Source: Pseudomonadota bacterium
GTDB taxonomy: Bacteria; Pseudomonadota; Alphaproteobacteria; Micavibrionales; UBA2020
Direction of reading: 5' to 3'
Length of the DNA: 30,707 nt
NCBI GenBank assembly: GCA_023444705.1
Contig: JAEXMB010000028.1
Location: 1-30,707, forward strand
This document shows, one piece after another, positions 6,722 through 15,140 of the stretch; positions within the stretch are counted from its first letter, which is position 1; each line of letters opens with the position of its first letter. The notes under the pieces are model-generated. The model searched no databases. It saw nothing but the letters and a program-made list of their open reading frames with translations, and had not been told where the DNA came from. The position numbers and the translations under genes are program-made.

Positions 6722-9523
6722 TTACGAAGCCTGCGCCATATGCTCATGCGCGTGCGACAACCCCGATAAAGACGGTTGCGCGGGCGTATGCGCAATGATC
6801 TGCGCCCAGCAGGCCTCGACCTCCGACGGCAGCAAGACGACCAGATCGTCCTTGGCGGCAAGACCAAGGCAACGCGCGATCGCCTCTTCTTCCGAGCCGA
6901 CGCAGATGATGTCCTGATCGCTCATGGCGGCTTCACGCGCACCACGCCGCAACAGTGCGAGGATTTCACCCTGCCTGCGCCCGCGCCGGTCGGGATCCTC
7001 GCGAAAGACCACGGTATCCATATGAAGCGCTGCGACGCGGCCCATTTCAACAATGTCGCTGTCGCGGCGGTCGCCGGGCACGCTGACGGTGCCGATCACG
7101 CGGCCTTTGACGTCCATGCGCGCGATCAGGCCGCACAGTGCCGTCAGACCATGCGCATTATGCGCGTAATCCATCAGCACACGATAGCCGTGGCGTTCGG
7201 TCAGGTTCAACCGCCCCGGGTTTTGCGCGTAGGACGAGGCAAACCCTTCAAGCCCTTTGCGAATAACCTCGGGCGGCAAGCCAAGACCATAGCCGATGGC
7301 GGCGGCTGCCAGCGCGTTTTGCACGTTAAAGGCCGCAGCCCCATTGAAGGTTGCGGGAATATCGCCCACGCGCGTCAGCACAGTGCGCAAGCCATCCTTG
7401 TAAACCACCAGCAGGTCGTGCAACACAGTTTTTTCACGCACGACAGCCATGCCACCCGCATCCACATGCGCGCGCAGCTCTGCGCACAAACCATCCATCG
7501 AAAAGAAACAAACAGTGCCGCGTGCAACATCGCGCATCGCACGCGTCAGCGCATCATCCCAGTTCAGCACGCTCAGGCCGTTGCGGCTGACGCTTTGCAC
7601 GACAAGGGATTTGATTTCCGCCAGATCCTCGATGCTGTCGACCCCGCCAAGTCCCAGATGGTCCTCAGCCACATTCAGCACCGCGCCGACATCGGCATAG
7701 TCAAAGGCCAAACCTTCGCGCAACATGCCGCCGCGCGCGGTTTCCAGCACGGCGTAGTCTACGCTTGCATCCTGCAAGACCATGCGCGCGCTTTTGGGAC
7801 CGCTGGCGTCGCCTTGCCAGACCTGTGCATCGCCGATATGGATGCCGGTGGTCGAGGTAAAGCCCCCTTTGGCGCCCGCCGCTGCGATCATCTGCGCCAC
7901 CATGCGCGTGGTGGTCGATTTTCCGTTGGTGCCGGTAATGGCCGCAACGGGAATGCGTGCGGGTTTGCTCTCGGGGAAGATCATATCGATCACAGCATCG
8001 CCGACAGCCCGGGGTTGCCCCTGTGCCGGATGCACGTGCATGCGAAAACCGGGGGAGGCGTTAACCTCGATCACCGCGCCGTTACCATTGAGCGGCAGTG
8101 CGATATCGCGCGTCACAACATCGATACCCGCAATATCAAGGCCGATCACGCGGGCCGCACGCTCCATCGCTGCGCGCGTGAGGGGGTGAATATCGTCGGT
8201 GCGGTCAATAGCGATGCCGCCGGTCGAGATATTGGCCGTATCGCACAGCACGACCATCTGCCCTTTTTGTGGCACAGACTGCAACGTCAGCCCTGCGGCC
8301 CTGATCTTTGCAAGGCATTTATCGCCCAGAACAATCTTTGACAATGGCGCCTCGTGGCCCTCACCACGCAGGGGATTGGCATTTTCACGCTCGACAAGCT
8401 GCGCCAGCGTATGCACGCCATCGCCAATGACATGCGCGGCCATACGTTCGGCCACCGCCACGACTTTGCCGTCGATCACCAGAACGCGGTAATCGCGGCC
8501 TGTGAAATATTGTTCGACAATGACGTCATCACTGTGTTGTTGCGCACCTTCGAATGCGGCGCGCAGGCCCTGCTCGCTGGTCACATTGGTGGTGACGCCG
8601 CGCCCGTGATTGCCGTCAAGCGGCTTGACGACCACCGGAAAGCCGATGTCGGCAGCAAGCGCGCAGGCATCTTCGATGCTATCAACCACGCCGCCGCGCG
8701 GCACGGCAATTCCGGCTTCATCCAGCATCGTCTTGGTCAGCGCCTTGTCACAGGCCAGGTCGACGGCGATCTGCGATGTATGTTGCGTCATGCTGCCGCG
8801 CAGGCGGCATTGATTGCGCCCCCAGCCAAGCTGCACGAAACTGTCGTCGTCAAGGCGCATGGCGGGAATGCCACGCTTTTTTGCAGCGTCGACAATGGCG
8901 CGGGTGGTCGGGCCAAGGCGCTCGTCGCACAACAGGCGGCGCAGGTGGGCGACCGCATCGTCGACAGACGTAAAGGCTGCGGTTGGCGGGCCGCAGATGT
9001 CGTCGATATGCGCAATGCCCGACAGGCCCGTTGGCAACAGGCTGCTGACCAGCTCGAGCGCATAGCGCCCGGCCCACAGGCCGCATTGCACGGCTTCGTA
9101 TTCGAACATGACGTTGTATACGCCGCTTTTGCCTTTGACGGCGCGGGTCTTGCCGCGCGCAACGTCAGCACCTGCAAGCGTTTGCAGCTCCAGCGCGACA
9201 TGCTCGATGATGTGGCCAATCCAGGTGCCCTCGCGCAGACGGCGGGTAAAGCCGCCGCGCGCACCGTAACTGCACCCGTGATCGTCAAGCCCCGGCAGTG
9301 CCGCCAGCAGGCTGTCACAAAAAGCGGGCATTTTATCCGACGGCCAGTTTTCCAGCATGTCGATATCAAGCTCTACGCGCACCATTGGCACCTCGCTGTA
9401 GCGGTGCGGCCCTTTGTAAACACCAAGCCCCGTCACCTTCAATTCGGGCGACAGCCCGCTCAGCGTCGGCTGTTGCGCATCGCGGTGCGAGAAATCCAGT
9501 TTGGAGAAATGAACGTAAGCCAT
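6722..9523 (-). CDS. cphA: Cyanophycin synthetase
   Basis: Polymerises aspartate and arginine into cyanophycin, an insoluble cytoplasmic N/C/energy store, using ATP. Domains of the 933-aa protein in order: N-terminal CphA domain (1-160, with YKGPHRYSEVP and GTWIGHIIEHVALELQTLAG), ATP-grasp domain (about 225-490; VVKPLDGNHGRGV at 298-310, IEVNASPGFRMH at 485-496), and a Mur-ligase-like domain with P-loop GTNGKST at 531-537 and an NVAEDHLGLGG segment. The length slightly exceeds the usual 870-900; the extra residues are at the C-terminus. CAGGAG lies 7 nt before the ATG. An EcfG-like box pair (9558-9582) is placed correctly upstream, suggesting stress control. It heads the operon with cphB. Confidence 0.95.
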   Translation of the reverse strand: MAYVHFSKLDFSHRDAQQPTLSGLSPELKVTGLGVYKGPHRYSEVPMVRVELDIDMLENWPSDKMPAFCDSLLAALPGLDDHGCSYGARGGFTRRLREGTWIGHIIEHVALELQTLAGADVARGKTRAVKGKSGVYNVMFEYEAVQCGLWAGRYALELVSSLLPTGLSGIAHIDDICGPPTAAFTSVDDAVAHLRRLLCDERLGPTTRAIVDAAKKRGIPAMRLDDDSFVQLGWGRNQCRLRGSMTQHTSQIAVDLACDKALTKTMLDEAGIAVPRGGVVDSIEDACALAADIGFPVVVKPLDGNHGRGVTTNVTSEQGLRAAFEGAQQHSDDVIVEQYFTGRDYRVLVIDGKVVAVAERMAAHVIGDGVHTLAQLVERENANPLRGEGHEAPLSKIVLGDKCLAKIRAAGLTLQSVPQKGQMVVLCDTANISTGGIAIDRTDDIHPLTRAAMERAARVIGLDIAGIDVVTRDIALPLNGNGAVIEVNASPGFRMHVHPAQGQPRAVGDAVIDMIFPESKPARIPVAAITGTNGKSTTTRMVAQMIAAAGAKGGFTSTTGIHIGDAQVWQGDASGPKSARMVLQDASVDYAVLETARGGMLREGLAFDYADVGAVLNVAEDHLGLGGVDSIEDLAEIKSLVVQSVSRNGLSVLNWDDALTRAMRDVARGTVCFFSMDGLCAELRAHVDAGGMAVVREKTVLHDLLVVYKDGLRTVLTRVGDIPATFNGAAAFNVQNALAAAAIGYGLGLPPEVIRKGLEGFASSYAQNPGRLNLTERHGYRVLMDYAHNAHGLTALCGLIARMDVKGRVIGTVSVPGDRRDSDIVEMGRVAALHMDTVVFREDPDRRGRRQGEILALLRRGAREAAMSDQDIICVGSEEEAIARCLGLAAKDDLVVLLPSEVEACWAQIIAHTPAQPSLSGLSHAHEHMAQAS

Positions 9524-9557
9524 GTGCGCACTCCTGAAATCGCGGTTTCAGCGCACT

Positions 9558-9582
9558 AACCGCCGGACGTGTTTTACGTTCC
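9558..9582 (-). promoter_or_regulatory. Near-consensus EcfG promoter upstream of cphA
   Basis: On the minus strand GGAAC (9582-9578), 16 nt, GGTT (9561-9558). The consensus of the alphaproteobacterial general stress sigma factor EcfG is GGAAC-N16/17-CGTT, so one base of the -10 element differs. The cphA ATG lies 34 nt downstream of the -10 element. The divergent gene has an exact match. Confidence 0.5.
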
Positions 9583-9656
9583 TTGGCGGCATGCAAATAA
9601 TATCCGTGCGAATACGGCGATATTTTCGATAAGAACAATATTTTCCGGCTTTTTGG

Positions 9657-9681
9657 GGAACACCACGCGCAGGGTTGCGTT
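9657..9681 (+). promoter_or_regulatory. EcfG (general stress) promoter of the YciE/YciF gene
   Basis: GGAAC (9657-9661), 16 nt, CGTT (9678-9681): an exact match to the EcfG consensus of Alphaproteobacteria, 60 nt before the ATG of a ferritin-like gene of a family often induced by stress. Confidence 0.75.
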
Positions 9682-9741
9682 CATCCACAGTAGTCCTTCG
9701 CCAGAGCCGGAGGATATCCCCACCATCAAGGAGAACCAGCC

Positions 9742-10242
9742 ATGACCACCAAAACCCTTGAAACCCTGTTCCACGACACCCTGAAGGATGTCTATTTCGC
9801 GGAAAATAAAATTCTCAAGGCGCTGCCGAAAATGGCAAAAGCCGCACATTCCCCCGAGCTCAAGGCCGGGTTTGAAAAGCACCTCGAAGAAACCCAAGGC
9901 CAGATCAAGCGTCTTGAGCAGGTCTTTGAAATCATCGGCCACAAACCGCAGGGCAAAACCTGCCGCGCGATCGAAGGCATCATTGCCGAGGGCGAGGAGA
10001 TCATGAGCGACTATGCCGACACTCCCGCACTTGACGCCGGCCTGCTGGCAGCGGCGCAAGCGGTCGAGCATTACGAAATCTCGCGCTATGGCACGCTCAA
10101 GCGCTGGGCGCAGGTGCTTGACCTGCCGCAGGCGGTGAAGCTGCTCGACGAAACCCTGCGTCAGGAATCAAAAACCGATGAATCCCTGACCAAGATGGCC
10201 GACAAGAGCATCAACGCCGAAGCGATGAAGCACGCGGCCTAA
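9742..10242 (+). CDS. YciE/YciF ferritin-like protein (DUF892)
   Basis: A 166-aa four-helix-bundle protein of the DUF892 family, related to ferritin/rubrerythrin folds and often stress-induced. Hallmarks are LETLFHDTLKDVYFAENKILKALPKMAKAA at the N-terminus, KAGFEKHLEETQGQIKRLEQVFE in helix 2, EHYEISRYGTLKRWAQ in helix 3, and LLDETLRQESKTDESLT near the end. The conserved Glu/His residues that could bind two metal ions (E in YFAE, H/E in EKHLEET, E-H-Y-E) are all present. CAAGGAG lies upstream of the ATG. An exact EcfG promoter precedes it and a strong terminator follows, so it is a single-gene transcript. Precise biochemical role is unknown for the family. Confidence 0.92.
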   Translation: MTTKTLETLFHDTLKDVYFAENKILKALPKMAKAAHSPELKAGFEKHLEETQGQIKRLEQVFEIIGHKPQGKTCRAIEGIIAEGEEIMSDYADTPALDAGLLAAAQAVEHYEISRYGTLKRWAQVLDLPQAVKLLDETLRQESKTDESLTKMADKSINAEAMKHAA

Positions 10243-10263
10243 TACCGAGCGCCCCGCGCGCAG

Positions 10264-10310
10264 AAAAACGGGCTGTTTCCCACAAGGGAGGCAGCCCGTT
10301 TTTCTTTTTA
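10264..10310 (+). terminator. Rho-independent terminator after the YciE/YciF gene
   Basis: A 12-bp stem, AAAAACGGGCTG (10264-10275) with CAGCCCGTTTTT (10292-10303), closed by an inner TCCC-ACAA-GGGA hairpin and followed by TCTTTTT. The A-run on the left side would let it work on the other strand too. Confidence 0.9.
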
Positions 10311-10398
10311 TTACAGTATTTTATGCGCATTAACAGGATCTTCAATCTCATCATTTATGCTGAAAGACAGCCGTCCGGCCCTCATGGAGCATGCCTGC

Positions 10399-12123
10399 AT
10401 GCAACGATCCGTCTGCCTTTTTCTGCTTCTGACGCTGGCGTTATTGATGCCGGCGCGCGGTGCCGTGGCCGCACAGACAGAACAATCCGAGCAGACAGGC
10501 TCTTTGATCGTCCTCGACCTTGACGATGACGGTTTTGATTTACTGCCGCCGGACAGGGGCATTTACTGGGATATCGACAACGACGGCTTTGCCGAGGCTA
10601 CAAGCTGGGTGCGTACTGGCGATGCGCTGCTGGCTGTCGATAACAACGCCGACAACATCGTCAGCCCCGATGAAACAATTGAGTCTTTTATCCGGCTGGC
10701 TGATTTTGACACCAATAACGATGGCGTGATCGACCACGCAGATGCGGTCTGGCGCAAACTCGTGCTCTGGCGCGATTTAAACAGCAACGGCGAATGTGAA
10801 ACGGGAGAAGTCGCTCCCCCCGTTGCAGAGAACATCACCGTGATCAGCCTTGATGCCGGCACGTCCGACGAAGACCTCGGCTATGGCCGCAGCCTTGCGC
10901 GCACCCATTATCTTAGCGAGGATAGGAAAGGCCATCTGCGCAAGCGCGATATAGCCGTCATCAGGCCCGACTATAACGACGCGAACACACGTGCCGTCGA
11001 CAGCACCCCGATCGACACGCGTGTGCTTTTTCTGCCGGACATGCGCGGCTACGGCAACATCCCGGGCTTGCGCATCGCCATGTCGCGTGACAACCGCGGC
11101 GACGGGAATTTGCTGCAACAGGTCAGGGACCTGAGCGCCTTGCCGTTACAGGCATTGATTGAGACACCCGAAGATTATGCCGCACGCGTTGACAATATCC
11201 TCTACCGCTGGGCCGGCGTACAGGATATACGCCCCGATGCGCGCGGACCCAACATTGATGCGCGCAAGCTGCAGGCCCTTGAAAAGCTGACCGCCAGCAA
11301 ATGGCGGCAGACGGGTGCCGGCAACCGGCCAGACCCGCTCTTCTGGGCTGCGCTGCTGGTCAACCAGAGTTACAGCTTTTACTTCAACCACGCTTATGCC
11401 GCACTGGCTGTGCAATCGCAGGCTAAAGCCCTGTTCAAGACCCCGCCAGTCTATAACAGCCTGCATGATACCTATAATGGCATGTCCGCTCTCGACCTTC
11501 AGCGCATGGAAGATCTTGCAACGCGTATCAGCACCATGCCCAAGGACGACGACAAAAAAGAGGCGTGGAGATCACTGGTCCGCGTCATCGACGGCAGCGC
11601 GGGGCTCAAGGCGTTACAAGCTCAGGATATCATGGCGCTTGACGCCATGATCGCCCGCACACTCCCCGGGCTGACGCTTGAGCGCGTCAAGTTTGATATC
11701 GAAAACGTCGACATTGTCCGCGCGCCCGGTCAGGATTATGCACGCAGGGTTTTGCATCTGAGCGCCGGTGACGGCAGCCTTGTCGACATTGCCCGTCTTG
11801 CACGCGCCAAAACGCCCGCCAAGCAGATCGTCTACAGCGATATCGCAACGGATATTCTGCGCGATTGCTGCAAGACGAAGCAGGATGTTCTGTCATACCT
11901 TCACACGCTGGGATTTCGCGTACAGGAGGCCCCCGCATCCGCCGCCACGCATAAGGCTTACGGCACCCAAACGCCTTATACATCGGCTATTCAGGCGAGC
12001 CTTGCAGACAAGCGCTCCCTGCTGGATAAAATCCGGCGCAAACCTTTCGACGCAATCATGCTGGTCATCCTGATGGATGGCGATCATGTGCAATGGGCCT
12101 ACGCGCAGCTACAAAGATGGTGA
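10399..12123 (+). CDS. Secreted protein built from the core region of RTX-type proteins, lacking RTX repeats
   Basis: A 574-aa exported protein. Residues 1-25 form a Sec signal peptide (MQRSVCLFLL then a Leu-rich core, ending in AVAA). The mature part begins with LIVLDLDDDGFDLL (36-49), WDIDNDGFAEATSWV (57-71), AVDNNADN and DTNNDGVIDHADAVWRKLVLWRDLNSNG (104-131). This is the Asp-rich, probably Ca-binding module that in large RTX proteins precedes the repeats. It is followed by the partner block LFLPDMRGYGNIPGLRIAMSRD and VDNILYRWAGVQ...IDARKLQALE, also typical of those proteins. No GGxGxDxLx nonapeptide is present, so this is a stand-alone version with a Sec signal rather than a type I secretion signal. 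ATG at 10399 has GGAG 9 nt upstream and gives a clean signal peptide; 10384 and 10357 are alternatives. It sits 28 nt before a DUF4153 gene. Confidence 0.65.
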   Translation: MQRSVCLFLLLTLALLMPARGAVAAQTEQSEQTGSLIVLDLDDDGFDLLPPDRGIYWDIDNDGFAEATSWVRTGDALLAVDNNADNIVSPDETIESFIRLADFDTNNDGVIDHADAVWRKLVLWRDLNSNGECETGEVAPPVAENITVISLDAGTSDEDLGYGRSLARTHYLSEDRKGHLRKRDIAVIRPDYNDANTRAVDSTPIDTRVLFLPDMRGYGNIPGLRIAMSRDNRGDGNLLQQVRDLSALPLQALIETPEDYAARVDNILYRWAGVQDIRPDARGPNIDARKLQALEKLTASKWRQTGAGNRPDPLFWAALLVNQSYSFYFNHAYAALAVQSQAKALFKTPPVYNSLHDTYNGMSALDLQRMEDLATRISTMPKDDDKKEAWRSLVRVIDGSAGLKALQAQDIMALDAMIARTLPGLTLERVKFDIENVDIVRAPGQDYARRVLHLSAGDGSLVDIARLARAKTPAKQIVYSDIATDILRDCCKTKQDVLSYLHTLGFRVQEAPASAATHKAYGTQTPYTSAIQASLADKRSLLDKIRRKPFDAIMLVILMDGDHVQWAYAQLQRW

Positions 12124-12151
12124 GCACACAAGACCAGCAGGGAACCACATC

Positions 12152-14020
12152 ATGACCGCACCGGCATTTCTGAAAAAACTCTGCCCGCGTGAAATCGCGC
12201 GGTCGCTGGCGCCGCCTTATGCGCGCTTTCCCGTGCCCGCAACGATCGCGACCCTGCTGACCATCCAGATGCTGGCCGCCGCCCACGGCATAGACCTCAT
12301 CCCCGCAGGCCTGCGCGCCAGCGACATCGTTTCTTCACTGGTAAAAGTCTTTTTTTATACCCTCGGCATCAGCATGCTCGCCGAAAGCGCGCCGCTTGGC
12401 CGCACCACCCGCGACGCCTTGCTCATCGGCGGGGCGTCCCTGCTGGCCGTGCCGACCCTGCTGGGGCAAGGCCATGCCGTTGGCGATACCATGCTGTTTT
12501 TGGCGCTTGCTCTGTTCCTCGCCTGCGCGCCTTATATCGGGCGCCGCGTCAGCGAAGATTCCGTCTGGCAATTTTTTTACCGCAGCGTCACCGCTGCCAT
12601 CCTGTGCGCCATCGCCGCGGCGATACTCGGCATCGGCCTTTGTGCCATTCTTGCCAGCATCCAGTATCTGTTCAAGATCGGCTTTCGCAGCGCCTATGTC
12701 GATGTATGGGTGATCAGTTGGGCCTTCTTCTTCCCTGTCTATTTCCTGACGCAATTGCCGCCGCGATACGACTTTGACGCCACCGAATGCACCGCGCCGC
12801 CTGCAGCAAGCTTCATCACCAGATATCTGCTGGTGCCGTTTTGCCTGATCTATACGGCGATCCTCTACCTGTACGGCGCCAAGATCCTGCTGCAATGGGA
12901 ACTGCCGCGCGGCACGCTGGCCTATATGATTTGCGGGTTCGGCGTGGCGGGTATCGTCACCCACATGGCCGTCCATCCCATGAGAAACGCCGCAGGCACG
13001 CTGCCGCACCTGTTTTACCGCTATTTCTATGCAACGCTGATCGTGCCCGTAGGCCTACTGGCCATTGGCGTCTATACACGCATTGCGCAATACGGCCTGA
13101 CGGAGGAACGCTTCGCCCTGCTTATCGCGCTTGTCTGGCTGGCCGCACTGTCGCTGTTGAATATTGCCTGCCGGGCACGCATGCACCTCAAATACGTACC
13201 GATGACGCTTGGGGCTTTGCTGCTTGTCTTTTCTTTCGGCCCGTGGAGCGCGACATCCCTCTCGGTCGCAAGCCAGACCGCGCGGCTGGAAAGGCTCCTT
13301 CACCATACGGGCATCATCAAAGCTGACGGCACCATCGGCCAGATTGATGCTGGCACCTCTATCGCCGACAAGAAAAGCATTGCCTCGGCCGTCGAATTCC
13401 TGCATTCGCGAAGTGCGCTTGCGCGCATCGTGCCGTGGACAGCCCCGCTGCATGTGACGCCCGATGAAAAAGACACTGCATTCAAATGCCGGCGCTACAA
13501 TTGCACGCTCTTTTCAAATACAAGTTATGCCCGCCGTGCCCTTGAGGCATGGGGCATCGACTATCAGGAGAGATACAGACCGCAGATGGACAGCGTAAAA
13601 CCTCCGCCAGAGCAAATTCGCATTCACACTGACGAATGGCAGGTTTTCGAGGTGCAGCCGTATGATTATATGGTCGATATCAACTTTGTGGCAGCCAGCA
13701 AAGACTGGACGAAAACCTTACCGCTCAAAACCTCCGCAGGCGAAACATCCATCGCCTTTCTTGTGACCCCGCAAGGCGAGGTAACGCTGGTTCTGCCGGA
13801 CGACAGAAAACTCACTTTCACCCTGCACCAGCTGGCAGCGGATATTTCCGCCGCCAAAGCGGCAGGCCGTCCCTACGACACGCTTGAGATGCTCACGCTG
13901 CGCAAAAAGCAGGACGGCATCGACGCCATGCTGCGCTTTTCATCCTTGAACATCAAAGACGACAATGGCCAGCTGTCTGTCCCCGTGGGCAAGGCAACCG
14001 TCTGGTTCAGCCTGCGCTAG
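12152..14020 (+). CDS. DUF4153-family polytopic membrane protein
   Basis: A 622-aa inner-membrane protein of the DUF4153 type. Roughly the first 400 residues hold about ten to twelve hydrophobic helices. Family-like landmarks are LYGAKILLQWELPRGTLAY, the following short helix and HPMRN loop, YFYATLIVPVGLLAIGVYTRIAQYGLTEERF and a further helix pair. The last 220 residues are soluble and probably periplasmic, with two Cys in KCRRYNCTLF. The family's role is unknown. ATG at 12152 follows CAGGGA; it lies 28 nt after the RTX-core-like gene, suggesting one operon and perhaps a membrane partner for the secreted protein. Confidence 0.75.
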   Translation: MTAPAFLKKLCPREIARSLAPPYARFPVPATIATLLTIQMLAAAHGIDLIPAGLRASDIVSSLVKVFFYTLGISMLAESAPLGRTTRDALLIGGASLLAVPTLLGQGHAVGDTMLFLALALFLACAPYIGRRVSEDSVWQFFYRSVTAAILCAIAAAILGIGLCAILASIQYLFKIGFRSAYVDVWVISWAFFFPVYFLTQLPPRYDFDATECTAPPAASFITRYLLVPFCLIYTAILYLYGAKILLQWELPRGTLAYMICGFGVAGIVTHMAVHPMRNAAGTLPHLFYRYFYATLIVPVGLLAIGVYTRIAQYGLTEERFALLIALVWLAALSLLNIACRARMHLKYVPMTLGALLLVFSFGPWSATSLSVASQTARLERLLHHTGIIKADGTIGQIDAGTSIADKKSIASAVEFLHSRSALARIVPWTAPLHVTPDEKDTAFKCRRYNCTLFSNTSYARRALEAWGIDYQERYRPQMDSVKPPPEQIRIHTDEWQVFEVQPYDYMVDINFVAASKDWTKTLPLKTSAGETSIAFLVTPQGEVTLVLPDDRKLTFTLHQLAADISAAKAAGRPYDTLEMLTLRKKQDGIDAMLRFSSLNIKDDNGQLSVPVGKATVWFSLR

Positions 14021-14146
14021 GCATCGCGGCGTTTGCGGCAAGGCCACCGCCAAAACCCGCCAACGCGCCCAAGACAGCGATAACATGGTGACAGGCCGCG
14101 CCGCCGCCCTTGTCCGCGCGGGGCGGAAGGGTTATAAAAAATCCCC

Positions 14147-14175
14147 TTTACACCCCACTTATTCTCAAATAGAGT
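14147..14175 (+). promoter_or_regulatory. Candidate promoter of the MDR-asnB-A/T/R operon
   Basis: TTTACA (14147-14152), 17 nt, TAGAGT (14170-14175). The -10 keeps the key T1, A2 and T6. The 21-bp palindrome 14159-14179 covers the -10 box, as expected for a repressible promoter. The ATG follows 41 nt after the -10. Confidence 0.45.
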
Positions 14176-14179
14176 ATAA
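14159..14179. promoter_or_regulatory. Palindromic candidate operator A
   Basis: An imperfect 21-bp dyad of the form TTATnCTCnAnTnGAGnATAA. It agrees at 17 of 21 positions with the dyad at 23555-23575, including the uninterrupted TATTCTCAAAT. Both overlap a candidate promoter -10 box, pointing to one shared regulator. Confidence 0.45.
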
Positions 14180-14216
14180 GTCACACCACCGGACGATTCT
14201 CGCGGACATAAGGTTT

Positions 14217-15140
14217 ATGAAGGCACTGGTCAAACAACAGCACGGCGTTAGCATCGCAACGCTCCCTACCCCCCAGGCCCTGCCCGGTACGGTGGTGATC
14301 GCCGTGGCACTGTCGGGCATATGCCGCACCGACCTCTATGTCGCGCAGGGCATCATCAAAACCCGCACGCCGCTGGTGCTGGGCCATGAATTTTCCGGCA
14401 CCATCGCGAGCGTCGGCGCCGGCGTCAGCACCCTGCACGCGGGCCAGCGCGTTGGCGTCATGCCGCTGTTCGCCGCCGCCAACACGCCGCTCAGCGGTGC
14501 CATCGACTATGCGCGCACCAGCATGCTGGGCCTGCACGACGACGGATCGTTTGCCGAATACGTGCGCGTGCCTGCCCATGCCGTCTATGCCATCCCCGAT
14601 ACGATGACGTGGAAACAAGGTGCCTACCTGGAACCCGTGGCGGCATCGCTGGCTGTGGCCAACGCGCAGATCAGCACCACCGGCAAGGGCCTCATCTATG
14701 GCGACAACCGCATCTCGCGCCTGACCGAGCGTTGCCTGCGCGCGCGCGGGTTCAGCGATGTCACGGTATGCGACAGCCAAAGCACGCTGCCCGACAACAC
14801 TTACGATTTCATTGTCGAAACGCTGGCCAATACCGAAACGATGGCGCGCATCGTCACGGCACTCAAACCCGGCGGCCGCCTGATCCTCAAGAGCCGCCAG
14901 CACGCGCCCGTGGCCTTCAACATCAACCAACTGGTCATGAAGGGCATCACCATCGAAGCCGTCAGCTACGCGCCGTTTCAGGAGGGCATTGACCTGATCG
15001 CCTCGGGCGCGCTGGCTGTTGACGACCTGTTCGGCGAGGTTTACGCGCTCGACAACTACGCGGCCGCTTTCGATGCCGACATGAAGGGCGAGAGCAAGAA
15101 AATCTTCCTCTGCGCAAACAGCGATGTGCGGGATCTTTAG
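14217..15140 (+). CDS. Zinc-type medium-chain dehydrogenase/reductase-like protein
   Basis: A 307-aa GroES-like/MDR protein, shorter than the usual 340. Putative catalytic zinc ligands are retained: C36 in SGICRTDLY, H57-E58 in LGHEFSG, and E139 in YLEPVA. The four-cysteine structural zinc lobe is absent; its place is taken by FAAANTPLSGAIDYARTSM. The dinucleotide-binding GxGxxG is replaced by GDNRIS (162-167), so NAD(P) binding is doubtful or altered. ATG at 14217 with AAGG just upstream; an in-frame ORF extends back to 13965 but overlaps the DUF4153 gene. The 3' end overlaps asnB by 17 nt, so it opens a coupled three-gene operon; a role in oxidising or reducing the product of the A/T/R enzyme is inference. 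Confidence 0.75.
   Translation: MKALVKQQHGVSIATLPTPQALPGTVVIAVALSGICRTDLYVAQGIIKTRTPLVLGHEFSGTIASVGAGVSTLHAGQRVGVMPLFAAANTPLSGAIDYARTSMLGLHDDGSFAEYVRVPAHAVYAIPDTMTWKQGAYLEPVAASLAVANAQISTTGKGLIYGDNRISRLTERCLRARGFSDVTVCDSQSTLPDNTYDFIVETLANTETMARIVTALKPGGRLILKSRQHAPVAFNINQLVMKGITIEAVSYAPFQEGIDLIASGALAVDDLFGEVYALDNYAAAFDADMKGESKKIFLCANSDVRDL

Larger units (their letters stand above)
14021..14216. other. Intergenic control region of the biosynthetic operon
   Basis: Holds two possible hairpins: CCGCCC/GGGCGG around 14108-14127, and AAGGG/CCCTT (14128-14148) with an A-run in the loop. It then turns AT-rich, with a promoter and palindrome listed separately. No gene is seen. Confidence 0.4.

Noticed and set aside
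6776..9559. Two long plus-strand open frames (521 and 401 aa) opposite cphA
   Set aside because: They are antisense to a complete, motif-rich cyanophycin synthetase and read as low-complexity His/Arg/Ala-rich translations, as expected from GC3-biased DNA.
10399..12123. RTX toxin
   Set aside because: Only the internal Asp-rich core is present. There are no GGxGxDxLx repeats, and export is by a Sec signal peptide, so toxin is not supported.
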